NCBI GenBank assembly: GCA_965248635.1
Contig: OZ252114.1
Span: 248,001-312,000 of the forward strand
Source of the DNA: CBDAPI01 sp965248635
GTDB taxonomy: Bacteria; Acidobacteriota; UBA6911; RPQK01; CBDAPI01
DNA: 64,000 nt
Direction of reading: 5' to 3'
In this document: positions 17,698 through 27,137 of the stretch, one piece after another
Layout of the letters: each line of letters opens with the position of its first letter
Numbering within the stretch: the stretch's first letter is position 1
Translations under genes and position numbers: made by a program
The notes under the pieces: model-generated
Told to the model about the DNA's origin: nothing
Seen by the model: the letters and a program-made list of their open reading frames with translations, nothing else
The model's database searches: none

Positions 17698-18558
17698 ATG
17701 TTCTCTCGAAAAATAAGTCCCAAACTGGCTCTGTTCACTCTCTTGAGTGCCGGGCTGCCAACTGTGCCGGTCCTGGCCGAGGACGAAGCAATCACCCCAA
17801 CCGAGCCGATCAAATTGTTCAACGGCAAGGACCTGTCAAATTTCTATACCTGGCTGGCCGACTATCAGTCTGAAGATCCCCATCACGTGTTCACGGTCGT
17901 GGACCGGATCGATGGGAGGCTCGCTATCCGCGTCAGCGGTCGGGATTGGGGAGGATTCATAACCAGGGATCGGTACAGGAATTACCACTTGATCGTCGAG
18001 TTTCGATGGGGATTGGTCAGCTGGGGACGGCGCCGGGACCGCACCCGAGACAGCGGAATCCTTCTGCACTGCCAGGGTCCCGAGGGAAGCGCCTCGCCGG
18101 AGTTCAACAGCCCCTGGATGCGCTCCGTCGAATTCCAGATTATCGAGGGAGGGACGGGAGACATCATTCTTGTCAGCGGATTCTCGAAATCAGGCGAGAG
18201 CATCCCGACTCGATTGACCGTCATTGTAAGGAACGATCGCCACGGCAAATGGGTGTGGGACCCGCCGGGGCAGGCGAAAACTTTTGAGGGCGGCCGAATC
18301 AATTGGTTCGGCCGCGACCCGGACTGGGTGGACGAGCTGGGCTTTCGCGGGCAAGAGGATCTGGAAAAACCTGCAGGTCAGTGGAACCGGCTGGACGCTT
18401 TTGTCAAAGACGACACCTTTACCTACCTGGTCAACGGCACAATCGTCAACAAAGGAACCGACTCCAGCCTGAAAGAGGGAAGGATCCTGTTCCAGTCAGA
18501 GGGAGCAGAGATCTACTTCCGCAGGATAGAGCTCAGACCCCTTCCAGATGGAGATTAG
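17698..18558 (+). CDS. DUF1080 / 3-keto-disaccharide hydrolase-like secreted protein
   Basis: 286 residues with a signal peptide (RKISPKLALFTLLSAGLPTV). The mature start IKLFNGKDLSNFYTWL and the later RDRYRNYHLIVEFRWG and RDSGILLHCQG are signatures of the DUF1080 (3-keto-disaccharide hydrolase) family, a concanavalin-like jelly roll. YFRRIELRPL closes the fold as expected. It lies 141 bp after the sulfatase on the same strand, consistent with a glycan-degradation unit. The ATG follows AAGAAAAGGTAGGATAGC. Enzyme activity is inferred from characterised relatives only. Confidence 0.8.
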   Translation: MFSRKISPKLALFTLLSAGLPTVPVLAEDEAITPTEPIKLFNGKDLSNFYTWLADYQSEDPHHVFTVVDRIDGRLAIRVSGRDWGGFITRDRYRNYHLIVEFRWGLVSWGRRRDRTRDSGILLHCQGPEGSASPEFNSPWMRSVEFQIIEGGTGDIILVSGFSKSGESIPTRLTVIVRNDRHGKWVWDPPGQAKTFEGGRINWFGRDPDWVDELGFRGQEDLEKPAGQWNRLDAFVKDDTFTYLVNGTIVNKGTDSSLKEGRILFQSEGAEIYFRRIELRPLPDGD

Positions 18559-18564
18559 ACAAAT

Positions 18565-19476
18565 TCACGGACCTAAGCTTCCGGCGCCGCTTCCACCCGG
18601 TCGGATGGCCAGTGTCGGGCCGGCCCGACCGGAGGAACAGAAGACCATTCCGTGCCCGACGACGGGCGTCGGGATGACCTCGAAGAGATTGCCGCCACAC
18701 CGCCACAGCTCCCGGCCCGTGTCCGGGTCGTCGGCCTGAACGCGCCGCTGGCTGCTGACGATGATCTCGTCGTGATCGCCGGCGCGGATCGCGACCGGCG
18801 TTCCCCACCCGACGCTGGCGTTTCGCGCGGTCCGCCATATTTCTTCGCCCGTGCGTGTGTCGAATGCGGCAACGAACGAACCCGAGCGCTGATCCTGGTA
18901 CAGGATGATCCGATCCTTGTAGAGCAGCGGAGAACCGGCAGTACCGTGGTAGTTGCTCATCTGGTCGGGATCCCGGCGCCAGACGATCTCGCCGTCCATG
19001 TCGAACGCCATCAGCCCGCGGGCGCCGAAGGACAAGTAGATGCGCTCACCGTCGGTGACGGGGGTCGCCGAGGCATGACCGTTCTTGCGATGAACCGACT
19101 CCGACCGCCCCTCGGGCGCGAAGCTCTGCCACAGTCGAGAGCCGTCCGAGCGTCGAAAGGCGAGGACCGAGAGTCGTTTACCGCCGTCATAAGCGGTCGT
19201 CAGAAAGATGCGGTCACCCCAGACGATCGGCGATGAATTACCGCTTCCCGGAAGCGGCGTCTTCCAAACGACGTTTTCGGTCACGGACCAGGCGTCCGGA
19301 TAATTGCTGCCGGTGACGAGCCCCTGCCCGGAAGGCCCGCGCCAGCGCGGCCAGTACTGATCACCTTCTCCCTGGACCGCGATCATCGCGATTCCGGGTT
19401 CCTGGCTCTCGACCGCCGACCCCCAGCCAGAGGCGAACGCAATCAGCATAACGATCAGAAATGCTCGGATTCGCAC
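18565..19476 (-). pseudogene. PQQ-like beta-propeller protein, C-terminally truncated
   Basis: Starts at ATG 19476 with a signal peptide (RIRAFLIVMLIAFASGWGSA). WPRWRGPSGQG and the repeated blade motifs (DRIFLTTAYDGGKR, ERIYLSFGARGLMAFDMDGEIVWRRD, GEEIWRTARNASVGWGTPVA) match the outer-membrane-assembly-like / PQQ-like propeller family in Acidobacteria and Planctomycetes. It breaks off soon after AIRPGGSGA, where relatives continue for about 100 residues to finish the propeller. The stop at 18565 is only 7 bp from the convergent DUF1080 stop. This looks like loss of the 3' part by rearrangement; a shortened functional protein is less likely. Confidence 0.65.
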
Positions 19477-19529
19477 GGGTTCTCCTCTTTGAATGGAATC
19501 GCGGTGTTTTGGACTAGGGATGAGGGTAC

Positions 19530-21168
19530 TCAGTCGCGGGGTCCTGCGGCCACTTCAAAGCGGTCGCTGACTCGAATCTCGCCTGCCTGGATCAAATCAG
19601 TGACCGTTAAGAAGATCTCATAGGGGCCGGTTTCGAAATCACTCAAAGAGAATGGTCGCACTAGAACAACCCGCTGGGAAGACAGAAACTGGACTGATTC
19701 CCCCTCATCTTCCACCGCCTCGACGACGGGACGTCCATCACGACGAATCTCGTAATCCAGTTTGAGCGCAGGGCGCATTGTTGCCTGATCGAAAGTGGCG
19801 TTGTAAACCTGGAGGTAAAGGATCAGCTCATCAGAGGCGTAGAAAACCTTGTCCAGGCTGGGCCGAATGTGCAAGTCTCCGAGAACGAACATTTCATCCT
19901 GTTCCGGAGCGTTTTCCAATTGCCTGACCCCCTTGGAAAGCAGAACGGAGCTGGCCGCAAGATCCTTCTTTGGAGGAGGTGGAATCAAAGCCAGCCGCCG
20001 GACTCCGACCTTTCCGCTGTTGAGATCCTTGATCACCAGGTCCAGTTTGTAGCGGCCTTTCCTTTCCAGAACCAGGACCTTTTGATAGGCAGATCGACCA
20101 CTCTGAAGTCCGGCCTCGGCTACCAGATCGGCTTCGAATTCGTCGATAATCCGATTGGACAAACTGGTGACGACTCCGTAAACGGCAACCCGGGATCGCC
20201 GGCTCTCTCGTTCCTGTTTAAAAGTGAGTTCCCGGTCATCGATTTCGACACTGAGTGGTACCAGGGCCCGGTCTTTGTTCAGGTTGAAGTAATCGACGCG
20301 GTGAGAAAAGGGCAGGTTGTCAAAGGTGATATCAATCTCGACGAGACCTTTCAGGTCACGATACTTGACGGGCGTCGCACGCTGAACCTGAACATAGGTT
20401 TCGTAGCGAGTGAAGGGACGATCGGCGAGTCTCAGGGAAGCGTAAGTGGTGTTCCCCGGTGAGAAAAAGGGCCGATCCGCTTTGGAGGCGATTCCCATCG
20501 ATTCCATCATCGTGAGCCCCGCTCACGGGAACGTACAGGAGGGCGTCTTTCTCCTCAGGCCGAAGGGCGAGCCGATACTCTCCGCTCATGCTAGGATCGA
20601 CAAACTCAAGGATGACATTGGTTCCGATGCCCTCGATGTATCGATATCTCCATACCTGGAAGGGATAGGTGGAGGTCGAACCGCCCCCTTCGTGATAGGG
20701 CCGATTATAGTTCCCTCCGGTGGGATTTGATTCGATCTCGGCCGGCGGACCGTGAATGATGTAAATACGGCCCCGATCTGTTAACCATCCAGGAAGCCCA
20801 CTGGCGAAGCTCTCGTTGGAATAGGCGATCCTCCGATAGTGCTCTTCCTTGAACTCGTTGGCAGCGCTGCGGGGATCGGGATCTCTCCGAAACCAAAACT
20901 GCTCGATGAACTGCTCCTTCTCTTCCGGTGTCGAGAGCTTCTCGAAAACCTTTCTTTCTTCTTCACTGACGATGTGAAGGACGTCCTCTTTCAGCCACTT
21001 TTTGAAATAATCTTCGATTTCCTCCTGAGATGCAGGCTGGCGTTGAGACTGCTTTGATTTCTTGTCCTGGAGGGCTGCTTCTGTTTCAGTCGGAAGCAGG
21101 CTGGCGAAGAGGAGGCATAGTGAGCAGCCAGTGGAAGTTCTGCCGGGGCGAAAGAGTGAGAAAAGTCA
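19530..21168 (-). pseudogene. GWxTD-domain protein gene, frameshifted
   Basis: Reading the minus strand in one frame from about 21115 gives a mature N-region, EEERKVFEKLSTPEEKEQF, then LPGWLTDRGRIYIIHGPP, the GWxTD signature, and FQVWRYRYIEGIG and EYRLALRPEEKDALLYVP. At 20517-20520 (a GGGG run on the minus strand) the frame must shift: removing one G gives SGLTMMESMGIASKADRPF and the whole C-terminal half (about 320 residues to 19530). The signal-peptide end is also unclear. The best leader uses GTG 21168 but needs a second shift near 21118 to reach LCLLFASLLPTETEA. GWxTD proteins are secreted and common in Acidobacteria, function unknown. The beta-propeller gene follows 53 bp downstream. Confidence 0.75.
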
Positions 21169-21187
21169 CGAACAGATTATAACCTAA

Positions 21188-21325
21188 TCAAAAGTTCAGC
21201 TGGAGAGGGCGGGTCTGGATCACAGCGGCCGCAATCTTGCCCGGTTGAGGACGCGGTGGCCGAGTCATCTTCGAGGCTGCGTAGTGGCCGACGACCTCAT
21301 CGGCCGTCAAGACCCGGGGGTGAGG
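21188..21325 (-). pseudogene. Possible C-terminal tail of a LamG-type protein (minus strand)
   Basis: The minus strand reads VLTADEVVGHYAASK and runs to a TGA at 21188, 20 bp before the GWxTD leader. The pattern RALxAxEIxxHY is the usual end of LamG/concanavalin-like domains. A close counterpart (RALTAVEIAGHYAAAK) lies on the opposite strand at 21741-21795. No upstream domain is present, so this is a remnant at best. Confidence 0.35.
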
Positions 21326-21357
21326 AAAACCTTTCCATTCTTGCCTGCGGCAAAGGC

Positions 21358-21390
21358 GCTTCAACAAGAGAGTTGAGCTTCAACAAGAGA
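21358..21390. repeat. 14-bp direct repeat
   Basis: GCTTCAACAAGAGA occurs at 21358-21371 and again at 21377-21390, inside a stretch of gene fragments. It may mark a past deletion or insertion joint. Confidence 0.6.
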
Positions 21391-21530
21391 ATAGCGTCTT
21401 GGGGACAGGATTGTTAGGATCAATCCGGTTCTGAATAGATTCAAGCACACCGAATCGCGCTCACGAGCAATCATAGCAGCAGATGGCTGGTTGACAGCTT
21501 GATGATGTCCCGGGAGGTCCTCGATAGAGT

Positions 21531-21804
21531 GAAGAGAGAGCCCGCTCGAACCTACCTTCAACATCGAACTGGCCAATGGAGCCGAAGGTTATATCCCTCC
21601 TCCCGAACAGCATCACCTGGGTGGCTATACGACGTGGCCGGCCAGATCGGCCGGTTTGGAGGTAGAGGCGGAACCTAAGATTGTGGAGACCCTTCTTCAG
21701 CTCTTCCAGGAGGCGGCAAAATCGATGAGGTCGGTCTCTATGACCGGGCGCTGACCGCAGTAGAGATTGCCGGACACTATGCGGCGGCCAAACGTGGCAA
21801 TTGA
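21531..21804 (+). pseudogene. Fused fragments: ceramidase-like C-terminal piece joined to a LamG tail
   Basis: From about 21531 the plus strand encodes SPLEPTFNIELANG, GYIPPPEQHHLGGYTTWPAR and VETLLQLFQ, closely matching residues near the end of the ceramidase-like protein at 1-1395. Around 21705-21720 this stops resembling the family. In another frame, GKIDEVGLYDRALTAVEIAGHY follows to a TGA at 21802-21804, a typical LamG-domain end. Neither piece has a start. It is a composite scar of two genes, lying directly before the quinoprotein gene. Confidence 0.7.
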
Positions 21805-21805
21805 C

Positions 21806-23524
21806 ATGTCTCCGCCCGAGCGCTTAGACTCCGCCGTGGTGAAGGACTCATTCTCCGCTCTCACAGATCCAAAGATATCCTTCTTCTCTCCAATGCTCTG
21901 CCTCTTACTGGGTACCACCCTCTTGCTGGGTCAGGATGGGAGTACCGGTCAGGACTGGCCCCACTATGGAGGCTCCTATCAGTTTTGGCGCTATAGCGCG
22001 TTGGACCAGATCAACCGGGCCAACCTCAAAAAGCTGGCTCCCGTCTGGGCATTTCAAACCGGTGTGGAAGACGGAGGACTGGAGGCGACCCCAATCGTGG
22101 TGGACGGGATCATGTACCTCTCGTCTTCCTGGAATCGAGTCTTCGCCATTGACGCCGCGACAGGCAAGGAAATCTGGCACTACTATTACAAGAATCCACG
22201 TCAGATCGGGATCCTTTACAGCCCCTATAACCGTGGCGTCGCGGTCTCCCGTGGCCGTGTCTTCATGGGAACCCTGGACAACCACGTAGTCGCCCTTGAC
22301 CAGAAGACGGGTCGCGAGCTGTGGAAGGTCAACGTTGAGGATTTACGTCAGTGTGGCTGCAACATCACCGGGGCACCTCTGGTAGTGCGGGATAAGGTCA
22401 TCGTTGGTGTCACCGGAGGAGATTCGGCCCATCGCGGCTACCTGAGTGCCTTCGACGCGGAGACGGGACGAATGGTCTGGCGTTTCTACACCATCCCTGG
22501 ACCCGGTGAGAAGGGACACGAAACCTGGGAGGGGGACAGTTGGAAGTATGGGGGCGGAGCCACCTGGATGACGGGCTCCTATGACCCCGACCTCGACCTG
22601 GTCTACTGGGGTGTTGGCAATCCAGCAGCCGACTTCTATGGAGGCTCACGCAGGGGGGACAACCTGTACACCGACTGCGTGGTGGCCTTGAATCCGGACA
22701 CCGGAGAGCTCAAGTGGTACTTCCAGGAAGTGCCCCATGACGTGTGGGATTGGGATGCTGCCTACGAGTCGGTGCTGTTGGACCTGGTGGTGGAGGGCAG
22801 GAAGCGAAAGCTGCTGCTCAATACCAACAAAGGAGGCTACACCTTCGTCATGGACCGCACCGACGGGAGCTTCGTATCGGCCTGGCCGGTTGCCGAGAAT
22901 ATCAACTGGATCACCGGTATCGACGAGCAGGGCCGGCTGGTCGGCCGCAATGAGCCGATCGTCGGTGAGTCGACCTTCATTTGTCCCAGCATCGGCGGGG
23001 GAAGACAGTGGAATCAGGGGACGTATTCACCCCGCACCGGCTGGTACTACACGACCGGCATTGAATGGTGCCAGGTGGTGGTCGCCAAAAAAGAGGAACC
23101 GGTCGAAGGGCTCAACTTCTTCGGCGGGGCCTTCCAGATGAAGCCCCTGCCCAGGGGAGAGTCGCACGGGCACCTGGACGCCTATAACCCGGTAACCGGA
23201 GAAAAACACTGGAGTTACCGCTCCAAGTATCCTCTCTTGGCCTCGCTGCTCGCAACCGCCGGTGACGTGATCTTTAGCGGAGACGTGGAAGGCTACTTCT
23301 TTGCCCTGGATGCGAAAACGGGCGACAAGGTCTGGAGCTTTCAAACCGGGTCGGGTCACCGCGGTTCGGCCATCAGCTATGCGGTTGATGGAAGGCAGTA
23401 CATCGCGACGCCTTCGGGCTGGGGATCGGCCGTAGCTGGACTCTTTCCCCAACTCTGGCCCGAATCGGAAGACTTTCGGGCGGGTTCAACCCTGTTTGTT
23501 TTCGCGCTCCTGGAGGGGGAATGA
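21806..23524 (+). CDS. PQQ-dependent (quinoprotein) alcohol dehydrogenase
   Basis: 572 residues from ATG 21806; a hydrophobic signal core (MLCLLLGTTLLLG) follows, and the start could instead be ATG 21893. This is an eight-bladed propeller with W-motifs such as GRELWKV, GRMVWRFYTIPGPGEKGHETW and GELKWYFQEV. DLRQCGCNITGAP stands where methanol dehydrogenases have a Cys-Cys disulfide ring. GVGNPAADFYGG supplies the metal-binding Asn. PHDVWDWD (22736-22756) supplies the catalytic Asp and a second Asp two residues later. Relatives in Acidobacteria belong to a group in which PQQ synthesis genes may be absent; none are in this window. Overlaps the cytochrome gene by 4 bp (ATGA). Substrate unknown, probably an alcohol or sugar. 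Confidence 0.85.
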   Translation: MSPPERLDSAVVKDSFSALTDPKISFFSPMLCLLLGTTLLLGQDGSTGQDWPHYGGSYQFWRYSALDQINRANLKKLAPVWAFQTGVEDGGLEATPIVVDGIMYLSSSWNRVFAIDAATGKEIWHYYYKNPRQIGILYSPYNRGVAVSRGRVFMGTLDNHVVALDQKTGRELWKVNVEDLRQCGCNITGAPLVVRDKVIVGVTGGDSAHRGYLSAFDAETGRMVWRFYTIPGPGEKGHETWEGDSWKYGGGATWMTGSYDPDLDLVYWGVGNPAADFYGGSRRGDNLYTDCVVALNPDTGELKWYFQEVPHDVWDWDAAYESVLLDLVVEGRKRKLLLNTNKGGYTFVMDRTDGSFVSAWPVAENINWITGIDEQGRLVGRNEPIVGESTFICPSIGGGRQWNQGTYSPRTGWYYTTGIEWCQVVVAKKEEPVEGLNFFGGAFQMKPLPRGESHGHLDAYNPVTGEKHWSYRSKYPLLASLLATAGDVIFSGDVEGYFFALDAKTGDKVWSFQTGSGHRGSAISYAVDGRQYIATPSGWGSAVAGLFPQLWPESEDFRAGSTLFVFALLEGE

Positions 23525-24300
23525 TCTGGCTTTCGCTGCTCTTGCTCCAGGCGGTCGCAGAGCCGGAAGTGCTGCGGCGGGGAGAGGTTGTCTTTGCTCA
23601 AAGCTGCGCCACTGGCTATTGTCACGGGGCTGCTGGTGCGGCCGGGCGTGGACCCAGGCTCAGAAACCGGAGTCTTGATCGTAATCGTGTTTCCGAGGCC
23701 GTTCGCAACGGCATCCCGCAATCGGCCATGCCGGGCTGGAAGGATCGTCTCTCGGAACAGGACCTCTCAGCAGTGATCGCCTATGTCATGAGCCTGGAGC
23801 ATGCCGACGAGGCTGAATTGCCGGAGTATCCGATGCCTCCAGGTGTGGGCCCGGCTGCCTATGTGGACTTTCCCGGCCCAGCGGAGGCCAAGCAGGGGCG
23901 TGACTCGTTCTTCGACGCCACCCGAGGGCTGCAGTGTTCTACCTGCCACTCAGCTGGCGGAAGAGGGATTGCCGTGGGTCCGGAACTGGCCGGTCCGAGC
24001 GTTGCAGATCAGGATCGCTTTCTGTCCCTGGTTCGGGCTTCCCGCTCTCAGCATGTACTGACCGCGACTTTGAAAGATCGAAGTGTTTTTCCGGCGCTAC
24101 GGTTCGAGCAGAACGAGGGTTGGATCAAGCTGTATGACTTGACTTCAGCCCCGCCCGTTCTGCGAACCTTTGCGGCATCCACCATCGTCTCGCTTGTGAA
24201 CGCCCAGGATTGGTCCCACGAATCGGTGACCCGGGACTACAAGGACGGGGAACTCAAGGCGATCTTCGAATACCTGAATTGGCTGGATTCCCAGGAATAG
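23521..24300 (+). CDS. Di-heme cytochrome c, electron acceptor of the quinoprotein
   Basis: 259 residues with a short signal peptide (IWLSLLLLQAVAE). The first heme site is C29-A-T-G-Y-C34-H35, a CX4CH motif instead of CXXCH; M70 (SAMPGW) can be its axial ligand. The second site is canonical, C139-S-T-C142-H143, in a GLQCSTCHSAGG context. The rest (VLTATLKDRSVFPALRFEQ, WIKLYDL, VVSL-like SLVNAQDWSHESVTRDY) is a beta/alpha tail shared with acidobacterial relatives. Translational coupling (ATGA) with the dehydrogenase and GGAGGGGG upstream make it the likely electron acceptor in the periplasm. Confidence 0.85.
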   Translation: MIWLSLLLLQAVAEPEVLRRGEVVFAQSCATGYCHGAAGAAGRGPRLRNRSLDRNRVSEAVRNGIPQSAMPGWKDRLSEQDLSAVIAYVMSLEHADEAELPEYPMPPGVGPAAYVDFPGPAEAKQGRDSFFDATRGLQCSTCHSAGGRGIAVGPELAGPSVADQDRFLSLVRASRSQHVLTATLKDRSVFPALRFEQNEGWIKLYDLTSAPPVLRTFAASTIVSLVNAQDWSHESVTRDYKDGELKAIFEYLNWLDSQE

Positions 24301-24322
24301 CGGAGCCGGCCGCGGCAACCCT

Positions 24323-25159
24323 TCAGGGACTCGGGACGAGCACCTGTGCCTCGATGCTGGAACCGGGGATGAATCCGAAATGGCTCTTTTCCGTACTGAA
24401 CTGGCCCTCTGCAAAGGGAACCATGACTTTGAACCATTGATTCCCCTTGCGATCGACAAGCTCCGTCAGGACTAACACCCACGACCCATTCGGTAGCCCG
24501 ACCTGGGACTGGACAAAGTCACCCTTTTCCGCTGAATAGAGTTGTGAGTCGTCAGAGAGCTGCGCCAGCTTCACGGAATTGTTCATCACCGCCTGCTTCG
24601 GCACTTCCGCGAGAGGCTTGAGAAGCGAGAGGTTGAAAGGGGGTTGCTTGATCAAGGGCGAGCCCTGCACTGAGGAATCCCCCTGTAACCACCGGGAGCT
24701 GTACTGAGGCACGGTGACAGAGGCCATTGTCAGCGGGCCCATCAAGGTGATGAGCTTCAGGATGGCGAAGAACTTGGCTTTCGCGACCAACAGCAGAGTC
24801 GCAGACAGTAGAGCCATTGCTCCCAGCCCCCTTAGAGCATTATCCCCCTGCGCCAGCCAGAAGTACATCTTCATCCATCCATCGGTCGCGAACAGGAGGA
24901 CCAGACCGCAAGAGACGGCCAGCCCGGTGAGTCCACTGAGGCCGTAGCCCGAAGCCAGCCGGTAGCCGAGAACGCCGACCAGCAGGGATGCGACGAACAG
25001 CCAGAGGAAACGCGCCATAGCGTAGTCAGAGACCATGCACAGCATTCCAATCACGACGGAAAGGGACAGGTGGGTGATAAAGACAACCCTGCAGGTCCGT
25101 GCGAAACCGCTCTCGAGCGGTTTCACTTCCTTGGGTTCCACTGTCCAGGAGACAGTCAT
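24323..25159 (-). CDS. Membrane protein with C-terminal SH3-like domain, unknown function
   Basis: 278 residues. Four or so hydrophobic segments lie between residues 25 and 145 (FITHLSLSVVIGMLCMV; FLWLFVASLLVGVLGYRLA; LTGLAVSCGLVLLFA; AMALLSATLLLVAKAKFFAILKL). The last 90 residues (NNSVKLAQLSDDSQLYSAEKG, SWVLVLTELVDRKGNQWFKVMV, FGFIPGSSIEAQVL) look like a bacterial SH3-type fold. No enzymatic motif seen. It is convergent with the cytochrome gene, with 22 bp between the stops. Confidence 0.55.
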   Translation of the reverse strand: MTVSWTVEPKEVKPLESGFARTCRVVFITHLSLSVVIGMLCMVSDYAMARFLWLFVASLLVGVLGYRLASGYGLSGLTGLAVSCGLVLLFATDGWMKMYFWLAQGDNALRGLGAMALLSATLLLVAKAKFFAILKLITLMGPLTMASVTVPQYSSRWLQGDSSVQGSPLIKQPPFNLSLLKPLAEVPKQAVMNNSVKLAQLSDDSQLYSAEKGDFVQSQVGLPNGSWVLVLTELVDRKGNQWFKVMVPFAEGQFSTEKSHFGFIPGSSIEAQVLVPSP

Positions 25160-25433
25160 ACGGAATCAGCCCCCATCCCTAAAAGAGAACCTTCTCAGAT
25201 GATTCCTGATCGGGTTCACCCCTGTTTAAGCTACAAGAGGGCGTATTCAGTATCTGCTGCAAGCCCCCCTGACCTGTGTACTGAAGTCTAACCGGCCCCG
25301 GCACTGTACGTCAACGAAAAAAAGGTGACTCTAATCACAGTGTGAGTCTCCCGCATTCAAATACTTACAAATATGATGCAGAATGATTCAGGTGATTGTA
25401 AGAAGTGGTAAACCGAAATTCGAAGGAGGAGTC

Positions 25434-27113
25434 TTGATCTTGAAGGCCGCGACCCGATCCAACCAAGCCTGGGGTCTGCAGCAGCGGTGGATGCTCGTGG
25501 CAGCAACGGGTCTCGGTGTTCTGCTGCGCTTCTACGAGCTGCCCCGACAGATCCTGGTCGACGATGAGTGGCATGCGGTGCACAAGCTGCTCGACAGCGA
25601 CTACTTCTCCATTGTGACTGACTTCGGTGCAACCGACCACTGCATCCCACTGACCCTGCTATACAGTCTGCTGGCCGACTTTGCAGTGCTGAACGAGCTG
25701 TGGATGCGGCTGCCGGCATTCCTTTCGGGTATTGTGCTCGTGCCGACTCTGCCGATTCTACTGCGCTGCTATATCGGTTCCAGTGCCAGCGTTGCCCTGG
25801 CCTGGCTACTGGCCGTCTCTCCTTTTCATATCTACTACAGCCGGCTGGCCCGCCCTTACTCCATTACACTGCTGCTGAGTTGGCTGGCGGTGGTTGCTTT
25901 TTACCGCTGGTGGAGGGGTGACCACTCGGGCTGGAAGTGGGTTTACACAGGGGCTGCAGTCTTGAGCCCCTGGTTTCACCTGGTGACTCTGCCGGTGGTT
26001 CTGGCCCCACCCGCGCTGGCCGCGGTGGACGTTGCCCGGGGCCGTGGGCGATCTCCCGCTGACTGGTTGCTGGCCGTTGTAGGGACCGGGGTGGGCCAGA
26101 TAGTGCTTCTGGGGCCGCCACTGGTCTCCAGGTTCGGCTCTTTATCAAACAAGCTGTCTGTCGGCAGCCCCACGATCGAGACGTTTGCCGGTGCCGTCGA
26201 ACTCTTTATGGGAACCATCCAACCCTGGCTCCTGATTGGCTGTGGCGCCCTGATGCTGGTCGGAGTGGTCACGCTGGCGCGTGGACAGGCCGACTTCCTG
26301 AAGCTGATCTTTTTCACTGGATTCGCTCAGGTTGGAGCCCTCTTGTTGTTGGGCCCCCACTACATCGAAGTACCGGTGACTCTGGCGCGCTATGCCCTGT
26401 TTCTGCTCCCCGCTGCCTTACTGTTGATCGCGACGGGTATTAGCCGAATAAGCACAGGTCTTGTGCCCGGGCCCCGTTCGGTCGCAGGCTGGGTCACCCT
26501 CGTCCTTGCCGCCTTCCTGTTTTGGTTCGGCCCCTTGCCGCGTATTCTCAGATATCCGAACAACTGGATGGTGCAAGGAACGTGGCAGATCGACTACCAC
26601 CATGATCGTGCCCTGGAGAGGTTTCGACCAAAGGCGGCCCCAATGGTTTACGACGAACTGGCAACGCTGCCGGTGGGGGCGACCCTGGTCCTGGAGGCTC
26701 CATGGCACTACAACTGGCAGTACTTCCCCTACTACCAGCAGCAACATCGGCAGAGGACTGCGATCGGCTTCGTCGCTCCTGCAGCAGGTCCCGCCCGCCC
26801 CGGTGAGACGCTGCTCAACGATCCACGTTTCCGCTGGACAAACGCCATCCATGTTTTCGACCATGGTGAGCTCATCCGACAGGAAGTCGACTGGGTGATT
26901 TTTCACAAGCAGCTCTCGCGAGAGATGCCGCCGCCGTATCAGGTTGACACTGTCGATGTGTCGCCCTGGATTCGTCACTATGAAACGCTCTTCGGCCCAC
27001 CCCGATTCGAGGACGACTTCGTCGCGGCGTTCATGATTCGCAACCGAAGAGTGCCCCTTGAGCGTCAGAGGTTCGCCGAGACACCGGAAAATGACAACCC
27101 TGAGGGAAACTGA
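25434..27113 (+). CDS. GT39/ArnT-like membrane glycosyltransferase
   Basis: About 560 residues. The best start is a TTG at 25434 (or 25440), just after a strong AAGGAGGAG; the ATG at 25383 has no such site. About ten hydrophobic segments lie in the first 400 residues. RQILVDDEWHAVHKLL near the N-terminus holds the acidic D-D-E of GT-C glycosyltransferases (first periplasmic loop), and HIYYSRLARPYSITLLLSWLA is a second landmark. The C-terminal soluble part faces the periplasm. It probably transfers sugars from a polyprenyl carrier; the acceptor is unknown. The frame is intact. Confidence 0.75.
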   Translation: MILKAATRSNQAWGLQQRWMLVAATGLGVLLRFYELPRQILVDDEWHAVHKLLDSDYFSIVTDFGATDHCIPLTLLYSLLADFAVLNELWMRLPAFLSGIVLVPTLPILLRCYIGSSASVALAWLLAVSPFHIYYSRLARPYSITLLLSWLAVVAFYRWWRGDHSGWKWVYTGAAVLSPWFHLVTLPVVLAPPALAAVDVARGRGRSPADWLLAVVGTGVGQIVLLGPPLVSRFGSLSNKLSVGSPTIETFAGAVELFMGTIQPWLLIGCGALMLVGVVTLARGQADFLKLIFFTGFAQVGALLLLGPHYIEVPVTLARYALFLLPAALLLIATGISRISTGLVPGPRSVAGWVTLVLAAFLFWFGPLPRILRYPNNWMVQGTWQIDYHHDRALERFRPKAAPMVYDELATLPVGATLVLEAPWHYNWQYFPYYQQQHRQRTAIGFVAPAAGPARPGETLLNDPRFRWTNAIHVFDHGELIRQEVDWVIFHKQLSREMPPPYQVDTVDVSPWIRHYETLFGPPRFEDDFVAAFMIRNRRVPLERQRFAETPENDNPEGN

Positions 27114-27137
27114 GATGAAGAGCTCGCGAGTCGAACC

